Source of the DNA: Welwitschia mirabilis
Taxonomy: Eukaryota > Gnetophyta > Gnetopsida > Welwitschiales
Length of the DNA: 64,000 nucleotides
Direction of reading: 5' to 3'
Assembly: GCA_051453625.1 (NCBI GenBank)
Contig: JBOZIK010000001.1
Location: 82,761,159-82,825,158 of the forward strand
The notes under the pieces: generated by a model
What the model was told of the DNA's origin: nothing
Database searches by the model: none
The model's input: only the letters and a program-made list of their open reading frames with translations
In this document: positions 12,289 through 23,500 of the stretch, one piece after another
How the letters are laid out: each line of letters opens with the position of its first letter
Position numbering within the stretch: the stretch's first letter is position 1
Position numbers and translations under genes: made by a program

Positions 12289-12964
12289 TGTTGCGACGCC
12301 AACTTAAGTGTATTTGATAGGGTATATTGAGTTGTTTTGTAGATAAACTAATAGATAAATGCTCAGTTTTTATTACAATTGAGAATCAAGGAGCACAAGA
12401 TGAAAACATGCAGTTTATCAGATAATTCACGATGATTTCCTATAGTTATAGATAAATTGTATTTTTAGATGATTAATTTAGCAAACAACCAGAGATCTGA
12501 CTAACAAAGAACCAGTAGAAGACTGTCGTCTCCTATGTCATCCAGACGACAGTCAGGACAACAACCCTTCTTCGACAGATCACAGACTTAATTACAGAAG
12601 ACTTACAGTTGAAGTGAACATCTTTCCATTAGTCTCCATCGTCCATCTCATCATCTAGACGACACCAGTGGACAACATCTTTAATTCCAGTCGACATCAG
12701 TTTGCATGCAGTTGACAGATAGACGAAGTGGAAGCAAACTAAGTTATCTTATTGTAAAACCCTGTCGTCCCCTCCATCGTCCGGATGACCACCAGGATGA
12801 CACTTCCCTCTGACACTTTCACAGATTGTATTCCGGAGTTGTTGCTTGTTTATTTGCGACTTTCCTTTTCCTGTTAGCTATAGTTTCTCTTATGCTTTTC
12901 TATTAGTTCCTTTCCCCTTTTCAGCTATAAATAAAGGTCTCCCCCTCGATCCCTAATCATCTTC
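12289..12964 (+). mobile_element. Gypsy LTR B2, plus strand, young subfamily
   Basis: Starts TGTTGCGACGCCAACTTAAG inside B1, with the terminal TGTTG intact. Much richer in CpG than the surrounding LTRs (gtcgtcc, tcgtccgg, cgacgac), which suggests a more recent insertion. The right part matches the reverse complement of B3 (63,365-64,000): 'agctatagttt', 'ttagttcctttcccctttt', 'ataaataaag', 'ccccctcgat'. The right end falls in the gap 12,965-13,064. The minus-strand 79-codon frame at 12,014-12,253 lies across B1 and is not a gene. Confidence 0.8.
12926..12935 (+). promoter_or_regulatory. Putative TATA box of LTR B2
   Basis: TATAAATAAA followed by a CT-rich 'ggtctccccctcga' stretch. The same arrangement is conserved in B3 (63,922-63,931, minus strand). 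Its place within the LTR fits the U3 promoter that drives element transcription. Inference from sequence and conservation only. Confidence 0.55.
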
Positions 12965-13064
12965 NNNNNNNNNNNNNNNNNNNNNNNNNNNNNNNNNNNN
13001 NNNNNNNNNNNNNNNNNNNNNNNNNNNNNNNNNNNNNNNNNNNNNNNNNNNNNNNNNNNNNNNN
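12965..13064. other. Assembly gap (100 N)
   Basis: A run of exactly 100 N, the usual placeholder for a gap of unknown size. It hides the right end of B2 and any remaining part of B1. Confidence 0.99.
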
Positions 13065-13171
13065 TCTAATTGGTTCTTTATAATCATCAAAATTCTACTT
13101 AAACCTATTTAAATGTCTTAGAAAATTACTTAAAATACCTCATTAAATACAAATAATTTGGCATTATAACA
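13065..13171 (-). mobile_element. 3' LTR of H2, right end
   Basis: Resumes the H2 LTR after the B1/B2 insertion: 'ctacttaaacctatttaaatgtctt' here against 'ctacttaaacttatttaaataacct' near 50,370, ending 'tttggcattataaca' (against 'ttagcattgcaaca' at 50,441). Directly followed by the polypurine-tract side of the internal region. Confidence 0.75.
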
Positions 13172-13609
13172 TAGCAATCCACTTGGTTTTTTGAGTTCAT
13201 GACAAAGTAAGCAAATAACTATAAATTTTAAGCCAAATTGACAAACATAGATAGTAACTATGAAACATGAATTTAGTTTGAAAAACTTGTCATTTAGGAT
13301 TAAATATCAAAACCTAATGAATTGAATGTATTACCTTAGTAGAGTGTGTGATCATATTATTATTATATATATCATGTAGACAATTATGGGGATGACATTC
13401 TTTTAAAATTAGACTAAAAAATAAAATGCCTATGATCATGATTAAAAAAATTAAGAGTAAAGCACTTACAAATTACATTTTCCTCCTACTTAAAATGTTT
13501 ATCACATTTAATAATAGAAACTTTATTTATATCAACAATTTATTAAAAGATATAATCATAATAACTTGAATAAATGATGTATATGTTTAATCAGTAATAG
13601 TAATAACTC

Positions 13610-13659
<50 letters not shown>

Positions 13660-15535
13660 TAATCAATGGATTTTAAGTACAACCTACAAGGAGTAAATAC
13701 ATTAAAAATAATAATAATATTACTTCTCTTAATCATGGTCTTCTGAATTGTTTATACTATACATGCAAGACGATCCTGCAACTACTCTATTGTGGCCTTC
13801 TAAACAATACTCATAATGCATATTTCACAAATACTATGAAATCATTACGAGACTAGAATATCATATAGATGTATTATAAAAGCTCAAAATGACACTCGTG
13901 ATTAATATTTTTGCTTAAATAAATCACACAAATATGTCCTTCCTTTTATAAATGAATTAATACATCCTGTATTATAATAATATAAGAAGAAGCTAAAGTT
14001 GTTTAGATTGCTATCTAGATGATAAATATAGAACAATGATTAAAAAAGAATCAAATATCATCCAAAGAGTTAGATAGTCAATGATAGAACTAATGAGGCC
14101 TTAGAAAGTTATTCTAAAGTCCAAAATATGAATAAAAGCTTAGAAATCATCACTAACAAAAGCATGAAAAGGAGGAGAACTTGAGAGAAAGAAAGAAGTA
14201 TTAGCATACGATAGTGATAATGCATCAAATCAAAAGAAGTAATGTTAATAAAACTCTTCAATGTGTCAAAACTCAAAATCATTTAAGAGTAGAAAGTGGA
14301 TATTCGGGAACTTAAAAATATAAAAAAAGGTGTCAATATGAATTAAAGTAAGATTATTTATCAAAGTTCTAAAATAAGATCAATCCCTTATAGGTAAAAA
14401 CCATCAGTGAAAATAAAAGATAATAAGAAAACTACTAAATGATGAAGTCCTAAATATTTTAATGAAAAAATATAAAACTAACTTTGAAATACCAAGCAAA
14501 GCGACTAAAGAAAATAAAATTAAAATGGAAAACTAGGAACATGAATAATATGGTATACCTATCCTAAATTCTAACCTAGCAAAGTTACTTGGTAGAAATT
14601 ATAAAATTACTTGATTAATGATTCATATCATAATGGAAAAGCTTTATAAAGTATAACTTAATTAAATAGTAATTATGATGATGTTAAGTAGTTTTAATCT
14701 TCTAACTTAATAAATGATAAGATCAAAACCTACTAAAAATCAGACTCACCTAGTTCTACCTCAAAGTACACTGAGATCCTAAAAAATAAAATGATCATGT
14801 GGGAGTATTACATGTACTAGGATTCTAGAAAACAAATAATTCCTTTAATGATATTAAGAATATGATTGATCTCATAGTCTCAAAGTGATTATTATTATTT
14901 TTTCATGATAAGGGAAGTGCAACTACTATTAGAGGAGTAAGAACCTATGAAGCATGAGAAACTAACCCCTCATGGAATTGCCATAGCTACCAACACTGTT
15001 AAAGATCCCTTTCAAGAAACTTTATCATAATATAATAGGAAATTATGCTAACCATGTTTTTAGATTAGATACAAAAGATTAAAGTTATTATTTATTTCCT
15101 TCTTNNNNNNNNNNNNNNNNNNNNNNNNNNNNNNNNNNNNNNNNNNNNNNNNNNNNNNNNNNNNNNNNNNNNNNNNNNNNNNNNNNNNNNNNNNNNNNNN
15201 NNNNNNNNNNNNNNNNNNNNNNNNNNNNNNNNNNNNNNNNNNNNNNNNNNNNNNNNNNNNNNNNNGATGTATGAATGTCTTAAGATTAGGTGAATCCAAT
15301 ATCAATTTGAAATGCTCAAGTGAAATATTACTAGTTCTTTTAACTTCATAAAGTGATACATAAGTTAAATAAAAGATATTCAAGTAATAGAATAACATCC
15401 AATAAAAGAATTATCTATGGAAGAATTTAGATAATGATAGGGGAAAAGTCCTCCTCATTAAGGAGGTCTTCCAAGACATGTTATTTTATTATTTTTAAGG
15501 TTTGATTAGAAGGATACTCGTATATTTTTAACCTT
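13172..15535 (-). other. 3' untranslated region of H2, no gene
   Basis: Long AT-rich tail between integrase and 3' LTR, with counterparts in F (21,476-23,500) and I (30,674-33,090); shared blocks include 'aaagtgcaactactat' and 'gcttccaagacatg'-like sequences. It contains a TA microsatellite (13,615-13,656) and an assembly gap (15,105-15,265, 161 N). No coding frame of any length is supported. Confidence 0.6.
13615..13656. repeat. (TA)n microsatellite
   Basis: About 21 uninterrupted TA units. The corresponding place in the tail of I has an (AT)n run at 31,181-31,207. Confidence 0.97.
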
Positions 15536-16061
15536 TATTTATTAACTTTCTAAATTTTCCTAGCATTTAGATCAAAGATTTTAATTAAGGCATTAGAATG
15601 TAATTTTTCTAAAAGATAAGAACCCAACTATTTATAGGTTAACTTATTATGTAAAAGATGCACTTAAGAATTAATGAACCAGTTGACATGGCTTAAATTT
15701 TTTACAAGTTAAATTTTTGTTACGTTTGAACTTGGATTAGGCTTTATGAATAACTCAATGATGTATAGCACATGTATGTTTTTTATCTAAGTGATTAAGT
15801 TTGGATAATTAAGTTGTAATATTATTATCTAAGTTCACAAAGTTAATTTGATGAGTAGAATGACAAGAGTCATAAAAAACATTAAGTGACAAGACATAAA
15901 CCTTTTCATGCATAAGTTCATAAGGAAAAAGTCTAAGAGAATTTCGCTAAGTAGTGTGGTAAACCCAACGAACATCATTGAGTTTAGAAGTCCAAGTTTT
16001 CCTATTGATAGAGAGAAGTTTTTGGAGCATCTTCTTAATTTTCCTATTTACATTTTCAATG
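15536..16061 (-). pseudogene. Integrase C-terminal part of H2
   Basis: Aligns at nucleotide level with the integrase C-terminal regions of F (23,501-23,990) and I (33,091-33,430): for example 'tagagagaagtttttggagcatcttcttaattttcctatttacatttt' against 'tttttaatttctctatttgcattttt'. The integrase is cut at 16,061 by LTR2; its upstream part is at 43,764-44,470, where 'tttagcttagccattag' continues the same sequence. No frame is open. Confidence 0.7.
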
Positions 16062-17798
16062 TTGTGGTATGAATTTATGCAATCTTGAAGTCCTTTAGAT
16101 AAACCTGTAAATCAACTTACTTATAAAAAAATACATGCTAGTACAGATGGAAGTTCATCTGAATGTCATAATCCCANNNNNNNNNNNNNNNNNNNNNNNN
16201 NNNNNNNNNNNNNNNNNNNNNNNNNNNNNNNNNNNNNNNNNNNNNNNNNNNNNNNNNNNNNNNNNNNNNNNNNNNNNNNNNNNNNNNNNNNNNNNNNNNN
16301 NNNNNNNNNNNNNNNNNNNNNNNNNNNNNNNNNNNNNNNNNNNNNNNNNNNNNNNNNNNNNNNNNNNNNNNNNNNNNNNNNNNNNNNNNNNNNNNNNNNN
16401 NNNNNNNNNNNNNNNNNNNNNNNNNNNNNNNNNNNNNNNNNNNNNNNNNNNNNNNNNNNNNNNNNNNNNNNNNNNNNNNNNNNNNNNNNNNNNNNNNNNN
16501 NNNNNNNNNNNNNNNNNNNNNNNNNNNNNNNNNNNNNNNNNNNNNNNNNNNNNNNNNNNNNNNNNNNNNNNNNNNNNNNNNNNNNNNNNNNNNNNNNNNN
16601 NNNNNNNNNNNNNNNNNNNNNNNNNNNNNNNNNNNNNNNNNNNNNNNNNNNNNNNNNNNNNNNNNNNNNNNNNNNNNNNNNNNNNNNNNNNNNNNNNNNN
16701 NNNNNNNNNNNNNNNNNNNNNNNNNNNNNNNNNNNNNNNNNNNNNNNNNNNNNNNNNNNNNNNNNNNGCATATAACAAAGTAAAATGCAATGTAAAGTGA
16801 ATGGATATGAAGTGCAAATGGAAGTGGAATAATCACAAAAACTAGGTTCTCTATAATTCAAATAAATTAAGAAGAGTACTTAACTTATTTCTAATCAACA
16901 TAAACTATGAGATATACCAAATAGAATATAGAATGTAATGTATAACGGAAATGAAATAATAATGCAAATCTAAACTAACCAAAGTCAACCTTAAAAAAGT
17001 TTATCCTTATGTTCTAAACAAATTACAGAATTATCACTTAAACTATAACCAAATTAAATCATAAGGGACATAAATAGAATTAGAATGAAAAGAGTAATTG
17101 TATTAATTCAAAGAACTTTACATCCACTTATAATAATGTAGCAGTATCTCAATGGAAGAGACTTAGTCTAATACCAAGGAAACTTCTCTCTGTAGCTACT
17201 AGATGGACATCTTATCCTTTAATCCTCTATGATAAGAACATTGGATACAAAAGATGAAAACAAAAATAAATGAGAGAAAGGTATTAATATATTTACATTA
17301 AAGTTATAGAAGCTTAACCCTAGAAGTTGGAAAAGAAAAATTAATAGCCTAAATGAGTTGCTTAACCCTATTACAAAGATAAATCTTTTCAACCATAGAA
17401 AAATAGTTGTCATCCTGACTATTACGGGGATGACAGAGGAGTCGTTACTCCACATCAAAAGGTACTTCATTAGTTTTAGGCCTTGCTATCGACCCCATAG
17501 CTTTTGTCCATGTTAGCAATTCTATCATCCTACTTATCATGGGAATGACACAAGGGATGATAGGATTCATTATCTCCAATCTCAAAGATAAATCATTCTT
17601 TAGCATAATACATTATTATTGCAAAGTATGAAGTATTAAAATCCACCTAAGAAGCCTTTAATTATGCTAAGAATTACATGTTTTGGTGATCATCCCATTA
17701 GTTATTCCTAATCATCAGTATTACATTCAAACATAAAGAAATATCCTACAAAAGTATTCAAAATACATCATTAAATTCCTATAAATTGGCATTGCAAC
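16062..17798 (-). mobile_element. 3' LTR of E (LTR2)
   Basis: Starts 'tgttgtggtatgaatttatgcaatc' and ends 'attggcattgcaaca', so on the minus strand the LTR runs TGTTGCAATGCCAAT...CACAACA. Contains 591 N (16,177-16,767). Two dyads of the GTCATCC...GGATGAC type are at about 17,407 and 17,518. The apparent protein frames across the N-run are artefacts. Confidence 0.85.
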
Positions 17799-18040
17799 AT
17801 AGAATTCTACTTANNNNNNNNNNNNNNNNNNNNNNNNNNNNNNNNNNNNNNNNNNNNNNNNNNNNNNNNNNNNNNNNNNNNNNNNNNNNNNNNNNNNNNN
17901 NNNNNNNNNNNNNGTTTATATTTAACGTGAAACTAAATAGAAGACATAGTTTTATGATAAAATCGATTGCGTTAATGTCTTTCATTAAGATTAACTAGTC
18001 ATTTAACTTAATTGCAATGTTAATTTTTACATGCTAACAC
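17799..18040 (-). other. Polypurine-tract side of E, with 100-N gap
   Basis: On the minus strand 'taagtagaattcta' precedes LTR2, the position of 'aagtaaggggcta' before LTR5 and 'taagtcgaggacta' before LTR3; this is where the plus-strand primer should lie. A 100-N gap occupies 17,814-17,913. The remaining bases show no coding content. Confidence 0.45.
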
Positions 18041-19049
18041 TTTCCTAGAGGACTTCCTATTTATTCTTTCCTACTACTTCATCGTCACTAATGAAGATTA
18101 CCTCATAGGGCTAGCCCCTCTCATTACTGAAATCATTCTTTCTTCTTAAGAAGATCATAGAAGTCCCATGCCCTTTCTCGTCATTACCTGTCCTAGGGCT
18201 ATTCCCTTGGGGCTCATCCTCAAGAGGGCCTCTTAAAAGAGTCATATTCTTCCACATGCTCTATTTGGTTCCTATTAAAGTTATTAGGTCCTTGCTCCAT
18301 TATATACTTAAATCCTACTCCTAACTTAAACTTCTTCTAAAACATGAAATTAAGTCCACTGTCGCTTGTATTTGCCCAGGCCTATGCTTTTTTTGCCCAC
18401 TACTCCTAGGGTTGATCTCAATGTTGATGACCATAGAATATTAAGGAAGGGGGGTGAGGGGAGTTTGTATTTCTACAAAAACCAATTAATCTATCTTTTA
18501 GGCTAAACTACTTTTTTTCAAATCTCCCTTATAGTTATTATGCCAAGAATAAAGTGAGATTGATTCTACGCCTTTCATGAAGGACTAACAAACAATGGAA
18601 ATGCAATCCTTTTAGCTTTGAATGGTTGCCATCTTAGACAAGATACCTATTTACAAATTAAATTTTTAGTTTTCACAGTCCATGTAACTCATATTTTCTA
18701 ATGTGGGCCTTTACCATTCTTGGGGCTCATCTTCAAAAGAATCTGTCTATGTCTAGGTGTCCCATTATTGATGGCACTCCTATCACTTGAGCTATCACAC
18801 CAGGTAAATTATTTTAACTTCTTTATCCTATTTTTAATTTACCATTAGTAAATGTCTTACTCTTAATGAAGTTAGAATCCTTACATAGGGAGACAAGAAG
18901 CTTTCATCCGACCTTTACTATTCTCTCCTAAAGCTTAGGGTTCTCGTGGAACTTTAATTCATTCATTAGCTCATGACAGGGAATATTTTTAATTTGGAAT
19001 CTATTGCCTCTGAATATAAGTTGATTTCTAGTAATTTAAATGTACTAAA
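18041..19049 (-). other. Unassigned sequence, possibly scrambled LINE
   Basis: Richer in C and G than its surroundings and unlike the gypsy tails. The minus strand repeats a 'gatgagccccaag' block (about 18,208 and 18,720). A segment near 18,440-18,550 reads SLYSWHNNYKG...LKKSSLA..ID.LVFVEIQTP, loosely like the start of an L1 endonuclease (SWN.RG ... LVLLETK). Another near 18,060-18,220 is acidic (EDEPQGNSPRTGNDEKG). The order is not that of an intact LINE, so I leave the function open. Confidence 0.3.
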
Positions 19050-20236
19050 GAGGAACTTTCAAAAATCATCTTAGCATGTTTATCACCTTGTTCCACTTTA
19101 GATCTTTATTAAAAACTTATCAAACCACTTAGGGTAGGGGAAATTCCTAGAAAATATGCTTAATACATTCAATTATACCATACTCTTGGCAAGTGGGTGA
19201 TATGTTAAAGCCCCTCTTGGTTAAGTTCTTTTTTGTTAATACTTTCTTCTTTATTATTAACCATTTCAACACTGCACAATTATCCATTAAAGAACATTTT
19301 CAAGTATCATATAGAAGGATATTATCACCGTACTTGTTTATTGGTAGCCTTCTTGAATTTATTTTCTTTCCATCAATCATTCTGATGTTCTTCTTCTTAG
19401 TGAGATGAGTTTTTGAGATGTTAATAAATCTTTGTAAGTCCTATATAGCTTTGTCTATGGTATTACTTCCTAATTAAGGGAGACTCTCCCTTTCCCAATA
19501 ATATCGGACCTTGTTACTAATAGGCCCTTTGAGTCAAAATTTTATTAATAAGATTCCTTTAATGTTATTTGGCCTTCTTTCCTTTAGCAAAGTATCAAAA
19601 GGAAAAATTACCTTGCCTTACTTTCCAATTTTTGAGTTTTTCAAGTTTGACTCTTCTTTTACAAAGATCCTATCCAAAATAGAGTCTTCCTTCTTGATCT
19701 TCTAATCTTTGTATTTATTTTTTAGTAAGTTAATCTAAGGGGTTTTTCCCTTGCTTTAATATTTTTTGTCAAATTAACTTAGATTGGGAAAATACTCTCC
19801 TTCAAGCCTTGAATTCCCTAACCTCCTACTTTTACTGGTTTGACAATTTCATTTTAAGCCATGATATGAAATTTTAGTAAGTATGTTTAGGATAGTTTGC
19901 ACTTATCTTAGTATAATCCTTGTTGAATAACTATGCCTTGTAATCACTAAAATAATAGAATTTTCTAGAATTATTATTCCTTTACTACACCTTAAAAAAA
20001 AGTGCATTCTAGCTATGAGATCTTTTACATATTCTCTAAATTAACTGTGACCATGAGTCTACTTTATGTTATTAGGATATAGGTATTTCCACATACAGAT
20101 CCTTGACATTTCCTTGCTTTAGGCTAAGAGTCCATTTGATCACTCTTTGGATAGTAGTCTAAGTGTTCAAAAAGTAAGTTCTACTCTTTGTCTAGTTAAT
20201 TGCAAGCTGTAATTCCTTTGCAAAAGTATCTAAAAC
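19050..20236 (-). pseudogene. L1-type LINE ORF2 fragment: RT C-terminal region and zinc-binding domain
   Basis: Minus strand, in order: VLDTFAKELQLAIN.TKSR near 20,180-20,236 (canonical L1 LDTF...SGL.IN..KS), KYLYP (canonical YLG[IV]P) near 20,080, CQTSKSRR/KPVKVGG.GIQGLK at 19,797-19,846 (canonical C.PK..GGLGI.DL), KTP.INLLKNKYKD near 19,725 (canonical LW...L..KY), and LTKRGFNISPTC...KHIF near 19,150-19,225 (the zf-RVT domain, canonical C..C....E...H.F..C). ORF2 would nick target DNA and copy LINE RNA. Stops and frameshifts are frequent. The fragment is cut at 20,236 by LTR3, and its upstream RT and endonuclease are not found on the far side. Confidence 0.75.
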
Positions 20237-21475
20237 TATTGCAATGTGAATTTATGCAATCCTGAAGTCCTTTAAATAAACCTATAAATCAAATTACTTG
20301 AAGAAAAACACACACTAGTATAGACTAGAGTTCACCCGAATTTTGTAATCCCAATGAAGACACTAGGCTCAGAGTTAGAGAATTGATTTACAAAGATATT
20401 TTTAGTTTTTTTATTTTTAAATAACTAAAAGAAATAACAAAGTAAAATGCAATGCAAAGTGAATANNNNNNNNNNAATGGGAGTGGAACAAATTCTATTA
20501 GCTCCTAATTCTCATATCACAAGAACTAGCTTCTCTATAATTCAGATCAATTAAGAAGAGTACTTAGCTTGATCCTATCAATATGAACTATGAGATATAC
20601 CAAATAGAATATAGAATGTGAATGGAATAACAATGCAAATCTAAACTAATCAAAGTCAACCTTGACAAAGGTCACCCTTATGATCTAAATAAATTATAGA
20701 ATTGTCACTTAGACTATAACCAACTTAAACCATAAGAGACATAAACAGAATTGAAATGAAAAGAGTAATTGTATTAATTTAAAGAGTAATTGTATTGATT
20801 CAAAGAATTTTTACATCCACTTACAACAAAATAGCAATAACTAAATGGAAGAGACTCAGCTTAACACCAAAAGAACTCCTTTCTGTAGCTTGCGGATGGA
20901 TCTCTTGTCCTTCAATCTTTCATCACAAGCATATTGGGTATAAAATATGGTAACAAAAATGAAGGAGGAAAGGGTATTTATAGTTTTACACTAAAGTTAT
21001 AGAAGCTTAACCCTAGAATTTCATCCCAAATGGGTCATTTGACCCCATTACAAAAATAATCTTTTTTGACCCTATAAAAACACTTGTCGTCCTGACTATC
21101 ATGGGGATGACAGAGGGGACGTCACTCCATGTCAAAAGGTACTCCATCAGCTTCAAGCCCTGCTATCAACCCTACAGCTCTTGTTCATGTCAGCAGTGTT
21201 GTTATCTTACCTGTCGTGATGACAACATAAAAGACAATAGGCTTTCTTATCTTTAATCTCAAAGGTAATTCAGTCTTTTACATGGTGAATCCTTCTTTCA
21301 AATATGGAGTATCAGAATAAGCCTGAGAAACCTCCAAATATGCTAAGAATTGCATGTTTCAATGATCATCCTATCAGATCTCCATAATCATCAGTATTGC
21401 ATCCAAACCTATATAATTGTCCTGCAAAATCACTCAAAATACACCATCTAATTCCTATAAATTAGTGTCGCAACA
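20237..21475 (-). mobile_element. 3' LTR of F (LTR3)
   Basis: 1,239 bp, one of the two least interrupted LTRs of this family (10 N at 20,466-20,475). Terminal sequences: 'tattgcaatgtgaatttatgcaatcctg' at the left and 'attagtgtcgcaaca' at the right. It still has CpG in 'gtcgtcctgac' (21,085) and 'gtgtcgcaaca'. The left neighbour is L1 coding sequence with no PBS. A 22-bp direct duplication ('agagtaattgtatt...') is at about 20,760-20,803. Confidence 0.88.
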
Positions 21476-23500
21476 TAGTCCTCGACTTAGCCTTGTCAAT
21501 CCCTGATAAAGTGAGTGATCAACTATATTGTGAGCCAATTTGACTAAGATAAAACAATATTAAAAAATGTAAATTGAATTCAATTAAATCATGTAAGAAT
21601 AGATATCACAAATAGATTAACTAATACAAATATTGAAAATGTCCCTAAGCCTTCTACTTAAGCATGTCATTATAGAATAAATGAATGTCATACACATACA
21701 AGAACCATAAAATGTAAAATTGTTAGCTCAGAGAATGATCATATGTATGAATATTATAAAATAGTAATAATGAACTGATGTGACAAACTTAAGTAGCACT
21801 AAATGTTGGAAAAGTGATGTACTTAAGTTTATTAGTGTAATTCATAAGGACAAAGAACAAAAGTAGATATAGAATTCTTTTTAGAAAATCTAAAACATAG
21901 ATATAAGAAAACTCTATGAGAGTGCTACTATAATTTTGTAAGATAAAGTCCATGAATTTTATTTAATTAATATGAAATCTATCCAAAACAACTCATCATA
22001 GTAATGTAACATGAAAACTTAACATATGATCATTTTAAATTTAAAATTTATGCTCAAAATCACAAAAGAAATCCAAAAAAGATGTCCTATTTCCCCTTAC
22101 AAGTGAAGCAAGACATCCCAAATTGTACCAAAGGTAAAGGATGATTGTCATCTCATCTATTGTGGAAATGACAGACATAGGACAATAGTGATCAAATACG
22201 CTATTTGGAGAGAAAAGACAAATCACAAAAATGTGGTAGGAAAACACACAAAAAAGAGTAAAGAAAAGAAGAAATAAGGTAGAAAGTAAAGAAGTAGCCT
22301 AAAAAACATGCCCATGGTGGAGAGGAACTCATGGAGAAAAGTCTAAAAATAGAAGAAAATTCACTAAGTAGAAAGAATCAATGCTCAAAGACTTTGCAAA
22401 TGTTCCAAACTTATGAAACAAAAAAAAAAAAAAAAAAATCCTAGAACTCAAAAAATCATGAGAACCTATCAAAATGAGAATAACAATACTCTATAGAAAA
22501 TATGAAAACACATCAACAAGAAACTAGTAAATGAGTAGATTCATAATATTATGCTAAAAACACATGGGGGATAACTTTGAAAAATCCAATAAATTAGCTA
22601 AAGAAAAATAAAATGAAAATGAACAACTAGACACATAAAGAAGATTGCTTACTTACTCTAAATTATAACCTAATAAATTCCCTTGGCAATAATCATAAAA
22701 TTACTTAATAAAAGATGCATGATAATATGTAGAAACTTATAAAGTACCACTAATTTGAGAAATGATTATAACAATGTCAAATATGTCTAATGTTATTAAA
22801 TAATAATTGATAAGATAAAAATCTATTCAAATAAAAACTTATAAGATACCATATTAAAACAACACTAGAATCCAAAAAAGTAGAGTGATCATGTGAAAGT
22901 ACCGGAAATGAATAAATAAAATGAGCTTAAAAAATAAGTAATGCCTCTGATGACACTAGGGACATTAATTATCTTATAGCTTTAAAGTACATTTATTCTA
23001 TCATAATGAGGTAGTGCAACCACTATCAACATTTCACATGATTAAGTACTTTTAAAGATAAAAGTAAAGTAATAAGATGAGTAATAAAGTAAGAACATGT
23101 AAAGAAAGCTAATTACTCATATTATTAATGAGAATAAAAGAACCAAGGCATATTCATTCAAAATAAAGTTCATAGACATATGAATGTTTGAAGATTAGAT
23201 GAAGCCAATCATATAATCTAAAATGCCCAAGTAAAATATTACCAATCATGAAAACTTCATAAGTAAATACATAAGTCAAGTTAAGGATATTCAAGTGATA
23301 AAATGATGTTTACCTAAGGAATGAGTTAAGAATGAATTTATATAATGGCAAAAAAAAAGATCCTCTTCATTGAGAGGGGCTTCCAAAATAAGTGCTTCTA
23401 TCATGTTTAAGGTTTTGTCATAAGAATCATAAATTTTTAACCTTTATCCATTAAGTTTTTAAATTTTTCTAATATTTATATCAAAGATTTCAATTTAGCC
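21476..23500 (-). other. 3' untranslated region of F, no gene
   Basis: The minus strand ends 'taagtcgaggacta' against LTR3, in polypurine-tract position. AT-rich throughout, with an A-run at 22,421-22,438. A GTCATCTCATCTATTGTGGAAATGAC dyad with the following 'agacataggacaatag' is at about 22,147-22,190. The 68-codon minus-strand frame at 22,041-22,247 lies over this dyad and is not supported as a gene. Confidence 0.6.

Noticed and set aside
11956-12790. Regularly repeated short dyads considered as a CRISPR array
   Set aside because: Units are imperfect, spacing is irregular, they occur in LTRs and internal DNA across the window, and the organism is a plant.
16135-16861. Long frames on both strands across 16,177-16,767
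   Set aside because: They consist almost wholly of N; the readable ends are LTR2 sequence.
19193-19705. Plus-strand Phe-rich frames of 71 and 64 codons
   Set aside because: Antisense to the L1 RT motifs on the minus strand; no recognisable domain.
20195-20236. A PBS-like sequence (tttgcaaaagtatctaaaac) left of LTR3
   Set aside because: The same bases read as L1 reverse transcriptase (LDTFAKELQLAIN) continuing to the LTR edge, so the resemblance is chance.
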